A stretch of DNA of 64,000 bases from Streptomyces sp. WMMB 322. Its GTDB lineage: Bacteria; Actinomycetota; Actinomycetes; Streptomycetales; Streptomycetaceae. The notes beneath the pieces are model-generated. The model did no database searches and was not told the DNA's origin. It saw only the letters and a program-made list of their open reading frames with translations. This document shows positions 37,087-45,970 of the stretch, in pieces. The position numbers and the translations under genes were made by a program. The DNA is taken from NCBI RefSeq assembly GCF_900090145.1, contig NZ_FMHI01000005.1:341591-405590 (forward strand), read 5' to 3'. The stretch's first letter is position 1, and each line of letters begins with the position of its first letter.

Positions 37087-38100
37087 ATGGCTGTCCGAGA
37101 CCTGAACACCCTGCCCAAGGCCCACCTGCATCTGCACTTCACGGGCTCCATGCGTCCGTCCACGCTGCTGGAACTCGCCGACAAGTACGGTGTGCACCTG
37201 CCGTCGGCGCTGAGCGGCGGTGAGCCCCCGAAGCTGAGGGCGACGGACGAGCGGGGCTGGTTCCGCTTCCAGCGGCTCTACGACATCGCGCGCTCCTGCC
37301 TGCGCGAGCCCGAGGACATCCGGCGGCTGGTGCGGGAGGCCGCGGAGGAGGATGTGCGGGACGGGTCGCACTGGCTGGAGATCCAGGTGGACCCGACCTC
37401 GTACGCGCCACGGCTGGGCGGCCTGATCCCGGCGCTGGAGATCATCCTGGACGCCGTGGAGAGCGCGTCCCGCGAGACCGGTCTCGGGATGCGGGTGGTG
37501 GTCGCGGCGAACCGGATGAAACACCCCCTCGACGCCCGGACGCTCGCACGGCTGGCCGTCCGCTTCCGGGACCGGGGCATCGTCGGCTTCGGACTCTCCA
37601 ACGACGAACGCAGAGGTTTCGCCCGCGACTTCGACCGGGCGTTCGCGATCGCGCGCAACGGCGGACTCCTGGCCGCACCGCACGGCGGCGAACTGACGGG
37701 ACCGGGCAGCGTGCGCGACTGCCTGGACGACCTGCACGCCTCCCGCGTGGGCCACGGCGTGCGGGCGGCGGAGGACCCGGCGCTGCTGGCACGGCTCGCG
37801 GAGCGGAACGTCACGTGCGAGGTCTGTCCGGCTTCGAACGTGGCACTGGGCGTGTACGACAAGCCGGAGGACGTGCCGCTGCGCACGCTCTGGGATGCGG
37901 GGGTGCCCATGGCCCTCGGTGCCGACGATCCGCTGCTGTTCGGCTCCCGGCTCGCCGCGCAGTACGGCATCGCGCGGGAGGCGCACGGCTTCACGGACCA
38001 CGAACTGGCGGAACTGGCACGGCAGTCGGTGCGCGCGGCGGCGATGCCCGCGGGGGCGCGCGAGACCGCGCTGACCGGCATCGACAAGTGGCTCGCCTAG
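37087..38100 (+). CDS. add: Adenosine deaminase family protein
   Basis: Encodes 337 aa from the ATG at 37087 (MAVRDLNTLPKAHLHLHFTG), with AGGA upstream. It probably deaminates adenosine to inosine. Zinc and catalytic residues of the family are present: HxH at H15/H17, the HGGE motif (H199, E202; HAGE is more common), H223 in VGHGV, and D280-D281 in ALGADDP. CPASN at 247-251 is also conserved. Other deaminases of this superfamily (adenine, aminofutalosine) share these residues, so the substrate is inferred. Confidence 0.85.
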   Translation: MAVRDLNTLPKAHLHLHFTGSMRPSTLLELADKYGVHLPSALSGGEPPKLRATDERGWFRFQRLYDIARSCLREPEDIRRLVREAAEEDVRDGSHWLEIQVDPTSYAPRLGGLIPALEIILDAVESASRETGLGMRVVVAANRMKHPLDARTLARLAVRFRDRGIVGFGLSNDERRGFARDFDRAFAIARNGGLLAAPHGGELTGPGSVRDCLDDLHASRVGHGVRAAEDPALLARLAERNVTCEVCPASNVALGVYDKPEDVPLRTLWDAGVPMALGADDPLLFGSRLAAQYGIAREAHGFTDHELAELARQSVRAAAMPAGARETALTGIDKWLA

Positions 38101-38130
38101 GGGCTGTCCGGCGGACGGACGACCCCTGCC

Positions 38131-38190
38131 GCGAATTCCGCCGGCGGCTGGGCCCCCTCCGCTCGCGGACACGCCCTCGGCGGAATCGCG
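38131..38190. terminator. Possible shared terminator between add and murB
   Basis: ATTCCGCCG and CGGCGGAAT form a 9-bp stem across a long loop between two convergent genes. A weak candidate. Confidence 0.35.
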
Positions 38191-38225
38191 CGCTGGTTGC
38201 ACGCGCCCGGCATGTTCGGCTGTCG

Positions 38226-39281
38226 CTAGAGCGAGCAGCCGACGGTCACGGGCTCGTTGACGAGGGTGACGCCGAAGGCCTGCCGTACCCCGTCCCGCAC
38301 CTCACGGGCCAGCGCCAGCAGGTCGGCCGTCGAGGCGTCTCCGCGGTTGGTGAGTGCGAGGGTGTGCTTGGTGGAGATGCGGGCCCGGCCGGTGCCGTAG
38401 CCCTTCGTGAAGCCGGCGCGGTCGATGAGCCAGGCCGCCGAGGTTTTCGTACGGCCGTCCTCCGCGGGGAACGCCGGTGCCGCGACGTCGCGGCCGAGGC
38501 GCTCGGCGACGCGGGCGGTGAAGGCGGCGAACTCCTCTTCGTCCAGTACGGGGTTGGTGAAGAAGGACCCCGCCGACCAGGTGTCGTGGTCCTCCGGGTC
38601 GAGCACCATTCCCTTGCCCGCGCGCAGCTTGAGGACGGTCTCACGCGCGGTCTGCGCAGGCACCCGGTCGCCGGGCTCCACGCCGAGGACGCGCGCCGTC
38701 TCCGCGTACTTCAGCGGCGCCGACAGGCCACCGGCGTCCTCCAGTTCGAAGCGGACACGGAGGACGACGTAGCGGGACGGGTCGGCCTTGAAACGGCTGT
38801 GGCGGTAGGAGAAGCCGCACTCGGAATTCGGGATGGTGACCGTCTCGTCCGCGCGACGGTCGTAGGCGACGACCTCGGTGATGGTCGCGGAGACCTCCTG
38901 CCCGTACGCGCCCACGTTCTGGATGGGCGTCGCGCCCGCGGAACCGGGGATGCCGGCGAGGCACTCGATGCCCGCGAGGCCCGCCTCGACGGTCTCTGCG
39001 ACGGCGTCCGACCAGTTCTCCCCCGCGGCCAACTCCAGACGGGTGCCGGAGAGTCCGAATCCGGCGGTGGCGATGCGCAGGGCGGTGCCCGGGAAGCCCT
39101 CGTCCGAGATGACGAGGTTGCTGCCGCCGCCGATGATCAGCAGAGGTGTGCCCGCGACATCGGCCTCACGGACGGCGGCCACGACCTCTTCGTCGGTCGT
39201 GGCGGTACGGAGACGGGTGGCGGGCCCGCCGAGCCGGAAGGTGGTCAGCGGGGCGAGGGGCGCGTCATGGAGTTCCTGCAC
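38226..39281 (-). CDS. murB: UDP-N-acetylenolpyruvoylglucosamine reductase
   Basis: Encodes 351 aa from a GTG. MurB uses NADPH and FAD to reduce UDP-GlcNAc-enolpyruvate, the second step of peptidoglycan synthesis. FAD-binding parts are LIIGGGSNLVISDEGF and GIECLAGIPGSAGATPIQNV; FSYRHSRFK and SAGSFFTNPV are the substrate and catalytic regions (Ser in SAGSFF), and SAAWLIDRAGFTKG is near the C-terminus. It is type I-like in length. The ribosome site is weak. It lies next to the MaoC pair in the order seen in related actinobacteria. Confidence 0.93.
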   Translation of the reverse strand: MQELHDAPLAPLTTFRLGGPATRLRTATTDEEVVAAVREADVAGTPLLIIGGGSNLVISDEGFPGTALRIATAGFGLSGTRLELAAGENWSDAVAETVEAGLAGIECLAGIPGSAGATPIQNVGAYGQEVSATITEVVAYDRRADETVTIPNSECGFSYRHSRFKADPSRYVVLRVRFELEDAGGLSAPLKYAETARVLGVEPGDRVPAQTARETVLKLRAGKGMVLDPEDHDTWSAGSFFTNPVLDEEEFAAFTARVAERLGRDVAAPAFPAEDGRTKTSAAWLIDRAGFTKGYGTGRARISTKHTLALTNRGDASTADLLALAREVRDGVRQAFGVTLVNEPVTVGCSL

Positions 39282-39361
39282 GCGCTCAAGCGTACGAGAG
39301 GGGGCGGGCCGGGCGCCCCTCGGCAGCGCCCGGCTCCGGAGCCTCCGACGCGCGGTGCCGG

Positions 39362-39793
39362 TCAGGCGAGCCGCACGACGGCCCGGGACATGCCCAGGAC
39401 CTTCTGGCCCGCGCTCATCACCGTCAGGTCCACGCGCACGGTGCGTGCCTCGTCGTCGAGCTTCGCGGCGACCTTTCCGCTCACCTCGATCGAGGCGCCC
39501 TTGTCGTGGGGCACCACGACGGGCCGGGTGAAGCGCACTCCGTACTCGACGACGGCGGCGGGGTCGCCCGTCCAGTCGGTGACGACCCGGATCGCCTCGG
39601 CCATGGTGAACATGCCGTGGGCGATGACGTCGGGAAGTCCGACCTCCTTGGCGAAACGCTCGTTCCAGTGAATGGGGTTGAAGTCGCCGGAGGCCCCCGC
39701 GTAGCGCACCAGGCGCTCACGGTCCACGGGGAAGGTGGACGCGAGCAGTTCCGTCCCCACCTCGACGTCTGCGTATGCGACCTTTGCTGCCAT
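39362..39793 (-). CDS. MaoC-like (R)-hydratase/dehydratase subunit, HadB-like
   Basis: Encodes 143 aa. A hot-dog fold enzyme with the catalytic motif SGDFNPIHWNERFAKEVGLP (Asp and His) and the following VIAHGMFTMAEAIRVV. In mycobacteria the neighbour-matched HadB is the catalytic subunit of the FAS-II 3-hydroxyacyl-ACP dehydratase. Streptomyces do not make mycolic acids, so the substrate here is open. Its ATG shares one base with the stop of the partner gene (TGATG). Confidence 0.85.
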   Translation of the reverse strand: MAAKVAYADVEVGTELLASTFPVDRERLVRYAGASGDFNPIHWNERFAKEVGLPDVIAHGMFTMAEAIRVVTDWTGDPAAVVEYGVRFTRPVVVPHDKGASIEVSGKVAAKLDDEARTVRVDLTVMSAGQKVLGMSRAVVRLA

Positions 39794-40272
39794 CACGCTC
39801 CCCCTGTCCCCTGCGCCGGCGGCTCCTCCTCGGGGCCGCGGGCGACGAGCTTGGTGTGGGCGGTCACCACGTGCTCGCCCGACTCGTCGTGCACCTCGCC
39901 GCACACGTCGAGGATGTCGTTGCCCGCCATCGACTTGATCGACTCGATGGTCGAGGACACCGTGAGCCGGTCGCCCGCCCGCACCGGACGGGTGTAGGCG
40001 AACTTCTGGTCGCCGTGCACCACTCGGCTGTAGTCGAGGCCCAGCTGCGGGTCCTCGGTGACCTGGCGGGCGGCACGGAAGGTGATGGCGAAGACGAACG
40101 TGGGCGGCGCGATCACGTCGGGGTGCCCGAGGGCTTCGGCCGCCGCGGGGTCCGTGTAGGCCGGGTTGGCGTCGCCGACGGCCTCGGCGAACTCGCGGAT
40201 CTTCTCGCGTCCCACCTCGTACGGGGTGGTGGGCGGATAGCTCCGCCCGACGAAGGACTGGTCTAGCGCCAT
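39793..40272 (-). CDS. MaoC-N/UPF0336-type dehydratase partner subunit, HadA-like
   Basis: Encodes 159 aa. It has the FAS1-like dehydratase N-terminal domain (FVGRSYPPTTPYEVGREKIR; GHPDVIAPPTFVFAITF). It lacks the D-x-N-P-I-H motif of its partner, as expected of the substrate-binding HadA-type subunit. One-base overlap with the next gene suggests a heterodimer made in equal amounts. The rpmG-hadA-hadB order next to secE/nusG matches what is known from mycobacteria. Confidence 0.85.
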   Translation of the reverse strand: MALDQSFVGRSYPPTTPYEVGREKIREFAEAVGDANPAYTDPAAAEALGHPDVIAPPTFVFAITFRAARQVTEDPQLGLDYSRVVHGDQKFAYTRPVRAGDRLTVSSTIESIKSMAGNDILDVCGEVHDESGEHVVTAHTKLVARGPEEEPPAQGTGGA

Positions 40273-40358
40273 GGGCGCGTCACCTCCTGAACGGTGATGA
40301 GGCAGCGGCCGCCGGCCCGTGAGCGTCGGCAGCGGCCGGGAGCCGCGTCGGGCAACGA

Positions 40359-40393
40359 CACGAGGCCGCCCCCGATGCGGGGACGGCCTCGTG
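40359..40393 (-). terminator. rpmG terminator
   Basis: CACGAGGCCG and CGGCCTCGTG pair with an added CCCC/GGGG stack and a 5-base loop, 12 bases past the rpmG stop. Confidence 0.75.
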
Positions 40394-40405
40394 ACAGGGC
40401 CTGGT

Positions 40406-40570
40406 TCAGCGCGTCTCGCGGTGCGCCGTGTGGGCGTTGCAGCGCGGGCAGTGCTTCTTCATCTCAAGACGGTCCGGGTTGTTGCGCCGGTTCTTCTTGG
40501 TGATGTAGTTCCGCTCCTTGCACTCCACGCAGGCCAGCGTGATCTTCGGGCGGACGTCGGTGGCAGCCAC
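40406..40570 (-). CDS. rpmG: 50S ribosomal protein L33, zinc-binding form
   Basis: Encodes 54 aa from a GTG ([20 protein letters not shown]). Four cysteines, C14, C17, C41 and C44, make a zinc ribbon; the central [19 protein letters not shown] is typical. The longer open frame upstream is not conserved. It follows tRNA-Met and tRNA-Thr on the same strand, an order shared with mycobacteria. Confidence 0.96.
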   Translation of the reverse strand: MAATDVRPKITLACVECKERNYITKKNRRNNPDRLEMKKHCPRCNAHTAHRETR

Positions 40571-40661
40571 GTGAGTGCTCCTTGACGGACAGATGGGGCA
40601 GACAAGCAGGAAGAGTAGCCGATCGAAGGACCGAACCCACAATCGGCTACATTCGGTGAAG

Positions 40662-40734
40662 TAGCGGTGACCGGACTTGAACCGGTGACACAGCGATTAT
40701 GAGCCGCTTGCTCTACCGACTGAGCTACACCGCC
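40662..40734 (-). tRNA. tRNA-Met (anticodon CAT, elongator)
   Basis: 73 nt. Acceptor GGCGGTG/CACCGCT (first pair G-U), D arm GCTCAGTCGGTAGAGC, anticodon loop CTCATAA, T arm CCGGTTCAAGTCCGG, discriminator A. Normal 1-72 pairing is present except for the G-U wobble and the three G-C pairs of the initiator anticodon stem are lacking, so it is read as elongator. Confidence 0.93.
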
Positions 40735-40780
40735 ACGATGCGCGGACTCCCGTCTCCCGAGGGGAGATCTCACACATCAG

Positions 40781-40853
40781 AGCCCCAAAACGGAATCGAA
40801 CCGTTGACCTTCTCCTTACCATGGAGACGCTCTGCCGACTGAGCTATTGGGGC
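40781..40853 (-). tRNA. tRNA-Thr (anticodon GGT)
   Basis: 73 nt. Acceptor GCCCCAA/TTGGGGC, D arm GCTCAGTCGGCAGAGC, anticodon loop ATGGTAA with GGT, T arm ACGGTTCGATTCCGT, discriminator T. It lies 46 bases upstream of tRNA-Met; both probably share a transcript with rpmG. Confidence 0.95.
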
Positions 40854-41085
40854 GAGCGGTGAAGACATTACACGTCTGACAGCCAAACGTGAAATCCGTA
40901 TCGGACCCGTCAAGCCCCCTTCCGGGACCCGCTTGGAAGGCCTCGTCCGGCGTCGCCGAGGGCCTCAACACGGCCTCGCACCACGTCAGTACGACTATTC
41001 GCCTCTTCCTCGCCGGTGCCCCGCAGGCGGCCTACTCTCGACTCACGCTGCGTGATCATGATCATCCGCCGATGTGGGGAGTGCG

Positions 41086-42606
41086 ATGGCCGACAGCCAG
41101 TCAGAGAGGCCGGGCGACGGCGAAGGCCCGCGCGACGGATCCGACGCGGACCAGGGCGACGGCGGTACCGAGAAGGGCCGGGCGAAGGGCGGCCCGGCCG
41201 GTGACGTCCCCGTGTCCCGGAAAGACGCGGCACCCCCCGACGACGCGGCATCCCGGGACGACGCCCGTCCCGGCGGCTCCCCCGGGAGCGACGGCCCCGA
41301 TGCCGAAGCATCTCCGCCGCGTGACTCGGCCGACAGCTCCCCCCGCGAGTCCGCCACTCCCCGCGACCTCACCGGTGACGCCGCCTCTCCGCGTCCCCTG
41401 ATGCTGTGCGGCGCCCGTCTCGCCGACGGCCGCACCGTCGACGTCCGCCTGGGCGGCGGCCGCATCGAAGCGGTCGGGACGGCCGGCAGCCTCGCGCAGG
41501 GTCCGCAGTCCGGGGGCGCCGCACGCGTGGACCTCGCGGGGTACCTGCTGCTCCCGGCGCCCGCGGAGGCACACGCCCACTACGACACCGCTCTCACAGC
41601 CGTCTCACCCGCCTCCGCCGGCCCGCCCCGCAGCGCCCCCGAGGACGTACAACGGCGCACGACGGAGGCCGCCCTCCAGCAGCTCGGGCTGGGCGCAACG
41701 GCTACGCGGACACATGTGCACATCGGCGACGTCGCGGGCCTGCGCTCGCTGGAGGCGGTGCTTCAGGCGCGCCGGGCGCTGCGCGGACTCGTGGAGCTGA
41801 GCACCGTGGCGGTGCCCCGGCTGCTGACCGGTGTCGCGGGCGCGGACGGCCTGTCGATGCTGCGGGACGCGGTGAAGATGGGGGCCTCCGTCATCGGCGG
41901 CTGCCCCGACCTCGACCCCGATCCGGCGGGTTACGTGGACGCCGTGCTGGAGGTCGCGGCCGAGCACGGCTGCCCCGTCGACCTCCACACGGACGGCGCC
42001 GATCCGGCGCGGCTTTCCCGGCTTGCCGCCGCGGCGGGCGGGCTGCGCCCGGGGGTCGCGATCGGGCCGTGTGCGGGGCTCGCCCGGATGCCGCACAAGC
42101 CGGCGGTCCGGACGGCCGAGCGGCTGGCCGCCGCGGGGGTCACCGTCGTCTGCCTGCCGCAGGGCAACTGCGGTGTGCTGGAGCGTCCTTCGCAGACGGC
42201 GCCTTCGCGCGTGGCGCCCGTACGGCTGCTCAGGGCGGCGGGCGTGACCGTCGCGGCGGGAAGCGGAGCGCTGCGGGACGCGGCCAACACGGTCGGCAGG
42301 GGCGATCCGCTGGAGGCCGCCTACCTGCTGGCGTCGCACGGCGAGGCCGGACCGGAGGACGCCTACGACGCGGTCTGCTCACGGGCACGCACGACGATGG
42401 GCCTCCCCGAGGTCCGGGTGGAGGCGGGCTTCCCCGCGGAGCTGCTGGCCGTGCGCGGTACGGAACTGGCGGGGGCGCTTTCGCTCGCGTACAGCCGGGT
42501 GGTCGTGCACCGGGGGCGTGTTGTCGCACGCACCAGCGCGGCGCGCGAGTTCTGCGACTTCACCGGGACGTCGGAATTCGATCTGCCGAGGCAGTCCCAA
42601 GGCTGA
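41086..42606 (+). CDS. Amidohydrolase, cytosine-deaminase-like, with long disordered N-terminus
   Basis: Encodes 506 aa from the ATG at 41086, six bases after GGGGAG. Residues 1-103 are hydrophilic and rich in Asp, Gly, Ser and Pro, without a predicted fold. The amidohydrolase part follows: HAHYDTAL (metal HxH, H163/H165), ATRTHVHIGDVAG, CPVDLHTDGADP and GSGALRDAANTVG with a metal-site Asp. This layout resembles CodA/N-isopropylammelide-type deaminases. The substrate is not known. It stands alone, with rpmG and tRNAs divergent upstream. Confidence 0.78.
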   Translation: MADSQSERPGDGEGPRDGSDADQGDGGTEKGRAKGGPAGDVPVSRKDAAPPDDAASRDDARPGGSPGSDGPDAEASPPRDSADSSPRESATPRDLTGDAASPRPLMLCGARLADGRTVDVRLGGGRIEAVGTAGSLAQGPQSGGAARVDLAGYLLLPAPAEAHAHYDTALTAVSPASAGPPRSAPEDVQRRTTEAALQQLGLGATATRTHVHIGDVAGLRSLEAVLQARRALRGLVELSTVAVPRLLTGVAGADGLSMLRDAVKMGASVIGGCPDLDPDPAGYVDAVLEVAAEHGCPVDLHTDGADPARLSRLAAAAGGLRPGVAIGPCAGLARMPHKPAVRTAERLAAAGVTVVCLPQGNCGVLERPSQTAPSRVAPVRLLRAAGVTVAAGSGALRDAANTVGRGDPLEAAYLLASHGEAGPEDAYDAVCSRARTTMGLPEVRVEAGFPAELLAVRGTELAGALSLAYSRVVVHRGRVVARTSAAREFCDFTGTSEFDLPRQSQG

Positions 42607-42670
42607 GCGCCCGCCAACTGACGGTGTCTCACCATCCGTCCCGCGGCGGGGGTGACGTACCGTCGACGGC

Positions 42671-43342
42671 ATGCGCACAGTCATCGCTGGTGGACATGGT
42701 CAAATCGCAATGCGACTGGGGCGTCTGCTCGCCTGGCGCGGGGACGAGGCCGCAGGCATCATCCGCAGCCCGGAACAGGCCGACGAACTGCGGGAAGCAG
42801 GTGTGGAGCCGATCGTCTGCGACCTGGAGTCGGCCTCCGTGGAGGACGTCGCCGGCCACCTGAGGGGCGCCGACGCCGCGGTCTTCGCCGCCGGAGCCGG
42901 CCCGGGCAGCGGCGCGGCACGCAAGGAGACGGTGGACCGGGCCGCGGCCGTGCTGTTCGCCGACGCGGCGGAGCAGGCGGGCGTGCGGCGCTACATCATC
43001 ATCTCGTCCATGAACGCGGACGCGTCCCTCACCGAGCCCCCTCCCGGCATGGATCCGGTGTTCGCCACGTATCTGCGGGCCAAGGGAGCCGCGGACGACG
43101 ACGTACGGGCGCGCGGCGCGCTCGACTGGACGGTCCTGCGGCCCGGGCGCCTCACCGACGGCCCCGGTACGGGCAAGGTGCGGCTCGGCGAGCACACGGG
43201 ACGCGCCGAAGTGCCGCGTGACGATGTCGCGTCGGTGCTCGGGGCGCTGCTGCACGCGCCCGGCACGGCAGGCCTCACTCTCGAACTGGTCAGCGGTGAC
43301 ACGCCCGTCGAGGAGGCCGTGGCGCAGGTCGCGCTGCGCTGA
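42671..43342 (+). CDS. NAD(P)-binding Rossmann-fold protein (atypical SDR, YwnB/BVR-B-like)
   Basis: Encodes 223 aa. The nucleotide-binding loop GGHGQIAMRLGRLL is at residues 7-20, followed by CDLESASVEDVAGHLRGADA and YIIISSMNAD. The C-terminal part LDWTVLRPGRLTDGPGTG is typical of NAD(P)H-binding epimerase-like proteins. The usual YxxxK is weak (YLRAKGAAD). Function is unknown; such proteins act on flavin, biliverdin or nucleoside sugars. It lies 64 bases after the amidohydrolase and could be in the same transcript. Confidence 0.82.
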   Translation: MRTVIAGGHGQIAMRLGRLLAWRGDEAAGIIRSPEQADELREAGVEPIVCDLESASVEDVAGHLRGADAAVFAAGAGPGSGAARKETVDRAAAVLFADAAEQAGVRRYIIISSMNADASLTEPPPGMDPVFATYLRAKGAADDDVRARGALDWTVLRPGRLTDGPGTGKVRLGEHTGRAEVPRDDVASVLGALLHAPGTAGLTLELVSGDTPVEEAVAQVALR

Positions 43343-43388
43343 CGCGCGCCAGGGGGCCGGGTCGCGGTCACCGCCGCGGTGGGAAGGC

Positions 43389-44363
43389 TCAACTGTCCGC
43401 GCCGCGGCGCAGCTTGGCGAGTTCGGCGTTGAACTGCGCGCCCGCGAGCAGCGCGAGGTTGGACATCCACAGCCACACCAGGAAGACGACGATCCCGGCG
43501 AGCGATCCGTACAGCCGGTGATAGGTGCCGAAGTGCGAGGCGTAGAGCGCGAAGCCGAGCGACGCCACGAGCCACAGCAGCACGGCGAGCGCACCGCCCG
43601 GCGCGCGCTTGCGGACGCCTCGCGTCCCGGCGGGCCCGGTGCGGAAGACGACCAGCACGAGGACCGCCACCAGGCCCACCAGCAGCGGCCACTTCGTCGT
43701 GTTCCACGCGCCGGCGGCGAAGTCGTCCATGCCGAGGAGCCCTCCTGCCGTACGGGCGACCTCGCCGCTCAGCATCAGCACGAAGACGCTGGAGACGAGC
43801 AGCGTGAGCAGCACCAGCGCGGTCAGCACGATCCGGGGGACCGTCCGCCACACGGGCCGGTGGTCCTCGACCCGGTGCATCGCGTGCAGTGCGCGCCGGA
43901 AGACGCTGAGGTAACTGGACGCGGACCAGAGCGATCCCGCGGTGCCGAACACCGCGAGCAGCCAGGCAGCCTTGCTCTGTGCGGCCATGTCCTTCAGCAG
44001 TCCCGCCATGAGTTCGCCGGACTCGGCGGGCAGGACGGTCGTGACGCGCGCGATGAGCTCGTGTGTGGCGTCAGTTCCGCCGAGTCCGACGGCCGAGACG
44101 GTCACGAGCAGGGCGGGGAAGATCGCGAGCACGGCGTAGTACGTCAGGGCGGCGGCCCAGTCGGTGACGTCGTCGTTCCAGACGGAGACGGGCGTGCGGC
44201 GCAGCGCGAGGCGCCACTCGCCGGTGCGGGGCAGGAAGCGCGCCGCCCGTGAATCGCCGCGGACGCCCCCCGTGGCCGCCGGAGCGAGCGTTCCGGCACG
44301 CGGAGCGGACCCGCGCCCGCCGTCCGCTCCCCCGGCCTCTCCCCCGGTCACGCCTGTGCTCAC
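43389..44363 (-). CDS. YihY/BrkB family inner membrane protein
   Basis: Encodes 324 aa from the GTG at 44363, six bases after GGAGGGG. The first ~65 residues are Gly/Ala/Arg-rich and cytosolic. Six hydrophobic segments follow, with family motifs DWAAALTYYAVLAIFPALLV, SASSYLSVFRRAL and the C-terminal YHRLYGSLAGIVVFLVWLWM. The family was once called ribonuclease BN in error; its role is not established. It is convergent with the NAD(P)-binding gene, 46 bases apart. Confidence 0.88.
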   Translation of the reverse strand: MSTGVTGGEAGGADGGRGSAPRAGTLAPAATGGVRGDSRAARFLPRTGEWRLALRRTPVSVWNDDVTDWAAALTYYAVLAIFPALLVTVSAVGLGGTDATHELIARVTTVLPAESGELMAGLLKDMAAQSKAAWLLAVFGTAGSLWSASSYLSVFRRALHAMHRVEDHRPVWRTVPRIVLTALVLLTLLVSSVFVLMLSGEVARTAGGLLGMDDFAAGAWNTTKWPLLVGLVAVLVLVVFRTGPAGTRGVRKRAPGGALAVLLWLVASLGFALYASHFGTYHRLYGSLAGIVVFLVWLWMSNLALLAGAQFNAELAKLRRGADS

Positions 44364-44503
44364 TCGTACCCCTCCGCCTTGCTGGTGACCTCCGCCCGCC
44401 GGCTTGAGGATGCTGGGGGCTCGTACGCGTCTGGCCGCCTCGGGCGGGCGGAAACATCGAGGGTATGTGCACGCCGTCGCTTGCCGGGGACGGCCGTGCC
44501 CGT

Positions 44504-45136
44504 TCAGGTGCCGCCGAGGATGATCAGGATGAAGATCACGCAGCAGAAGATGTTGACGAGCCAGCTGTGCGAGTTGAGCCAGTCCCGCACACGCGGCATG
44601 GCCGTCGCCATCCGGCGGCGGAAGACGGTGAAGGTGATCAGGGGCAGCGCGATGAGCAACAGGACGGCGCCGAAGAAGGGCAGTCCTCCCCAGTAGCCGT
44701 CCGGGTCGCTGCGCAGCGAGATGCCCACGGTGAGCATGACCAGGAGGTCGGAAGGCATCAGGAGCGCAAGGAGCAGACCCACCCTGAACGCCTTCGCAGG
44801 GCTCGCGGTGAGCAGCGCACCGAGCCACTTGGGCGGCTCGGCGGTGCGCCGCCCCAGGTAGTTCTTGACGGCCAGCACCACCAGGAGGCCCACCAGCACG
44901 TACTGGATGATGCGGCCGGTCGAGCCCCGGCTCTGCAAGTGGCCCGTGCCGCCGAAGTCCAGCAACTGCGCGAGCCCGTAGGCGGCTGCGGTTCCGGCGA
45001 GCACGGAGACCATGAATCCCGCGAGGAACATTCCGGAGAGCCGGTACGGGGCGCGGGTCGTCGTGAGGATGACCGCGGAGATGATCTGGGGTCCGGCGAT
45101 CGTCGTGATGGCGAGCGGCAGTACTTCGAGCGTCAC
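44504..45136 (-). CDS. GAP family membrane protein (Sap-like)
   Basis: Encodes 210 aa from the GTG at 45136, with GGAAG upstream. It has about six membrane segments and the features of the GAP (GPL addressing protein) family: MTLEVLPLAITTIAGPQIIS at the N-terminus, VLAVKNYLGRR in the loop and ALLMPSDLLVMLTVG in the middle. In mycobacteria these help move glycopeptidolipids or sulfolipids; here the cargo is unknown. It is divergent from the next gene, 219 bases apart. Confidence 0.8.
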   Translation of the reverse strand: MTLEVLPLAITTIAGPQIISAVILTTTRAPYRLSGMFLAGFMVSVLAGTAAAYGLAQLLDFGGTGHLQSRGSTGRIIQYVLVGLLVVLAVKNYLGRRTAEPPKWLGALLTASPAKAFRVGLLLALLMPSDLLVMLTVGISLRSDPDGYWGGLPFFGAVLLLIALPLITFTVFRRRMATAMPRVRDWLNSHSWLVNIFCCVIFILIILGGT

Positions 45137-45355
45137 GCCATCAGCTTCCCGTCTCCCGGTGCCGCCGGCCGTGCGGCGAGCCGCCGGGCGGGCCGGCGGC
45201 CGTCGGTGGCGGTCGGGAGCGGCGTGGACATGGCGCCGTACATGCCCTCTGAGCTGGGAAGACGTCTCCGGTCGCAGGTTATCGAGATTCTGCCAAACTA
45301 GGACATAAGCACCTGAACAGGTGAAGGCAGACCTTGCAAGAGGGAGGGTCCCGAC

Positions 45356-45805
45356 ATGGCAACTCATGCTGCCGGCGGCGCGCATGCGGGCACCGCCGTA
45401 CGCGGTACCGGCAAGCCGGCGATTTTCTCCGGCTGGACGAAGCTGGCCGGAGCGCTGATGTTCTTCGGCGGGCTGCTCGGCGTCTCCGCCGGTGTGGCAG
45501 CCCTGCAGGAGGACGCCGTCTTCGCGTCGACGCAGAGCTACGCCTTCGACTACAGCCTCACAGGCTGGGGATGGGTGCACCTGTTCCTGGGCGCAGCGAT
45601 AGCAGTCGCCGGTATCGCCGTGCTGATAACGGGTGCGACGTGGGCCCGATGGGTCGGCATAACCCTTGCCGGCCTGGGCATGATCGCCAGCTTCATGTGG
45701 CTGCCCTACTTCCCGCTCTGGGCACTGATCACGCTGGCGCTGGACGTGTTCATCATCTGGGCGCTGTGCGCGGGCATGGGCACACGATCACAGATGTCCA
45801 CGTAG
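45356..45805 (+). CDS. Small four-helix membrane protein (DUF7144-like)
   Basis: Encodes 149 aa, with GGGAGGG seven bases before the ATG. Four hydrophobic segments: WTKLAGALMFFGGLLGVSAG, WGWVHLFLGAAIAVAGIAVL, WVGITLAGLGMIASFMWLPY and WALITLALDVFIIWALCAG. Proteins of this kind (vitamin K epoxide reductase-like size, but no CxxC) are common in Streptomyces and of unknown function. A short hairpin follows at 45827-45851. Confidence 0.8.
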   Translation: MATHAAGGAHAGTAVRGTGKPAIFSGWTKLAGALMFFGGLLGVSAGVAALQEDAVFASTQSYAFDYSLTGWGWVHLFLGAAIAVAGIAVLITGATWARWVGITLAGLGMIASFMWLPYFPLWALITLALDVFIIWALCAGMGTRSQMST

Positions 45806-45826
45806 CACCGCGCAGGCGAAGGCTCC

Positions 45827-45851
45827 GGGCCCCACAGCTGGTCCGGGGCCC
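45827..45851 (+). terminator. Hairpin after the small membrane protein gene
   Basis: GGGCCCC and GGGGCCC form a 7-bp stem around an 11-base loop, 21 bases past the stop. Confidence 0.5.
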
Positions 45852-45970
45852 TCGCTGTGCCCGCGTCGTCACCGCGCCGCGGCCCACGCCGAGCCCCCCT
45901 GCCAGGGCCCTGTTGCGTCGCCGCAAAATCGAGCGCGGGGCCGCACGGCCGGGCTGTACGGTCCCCGGCA

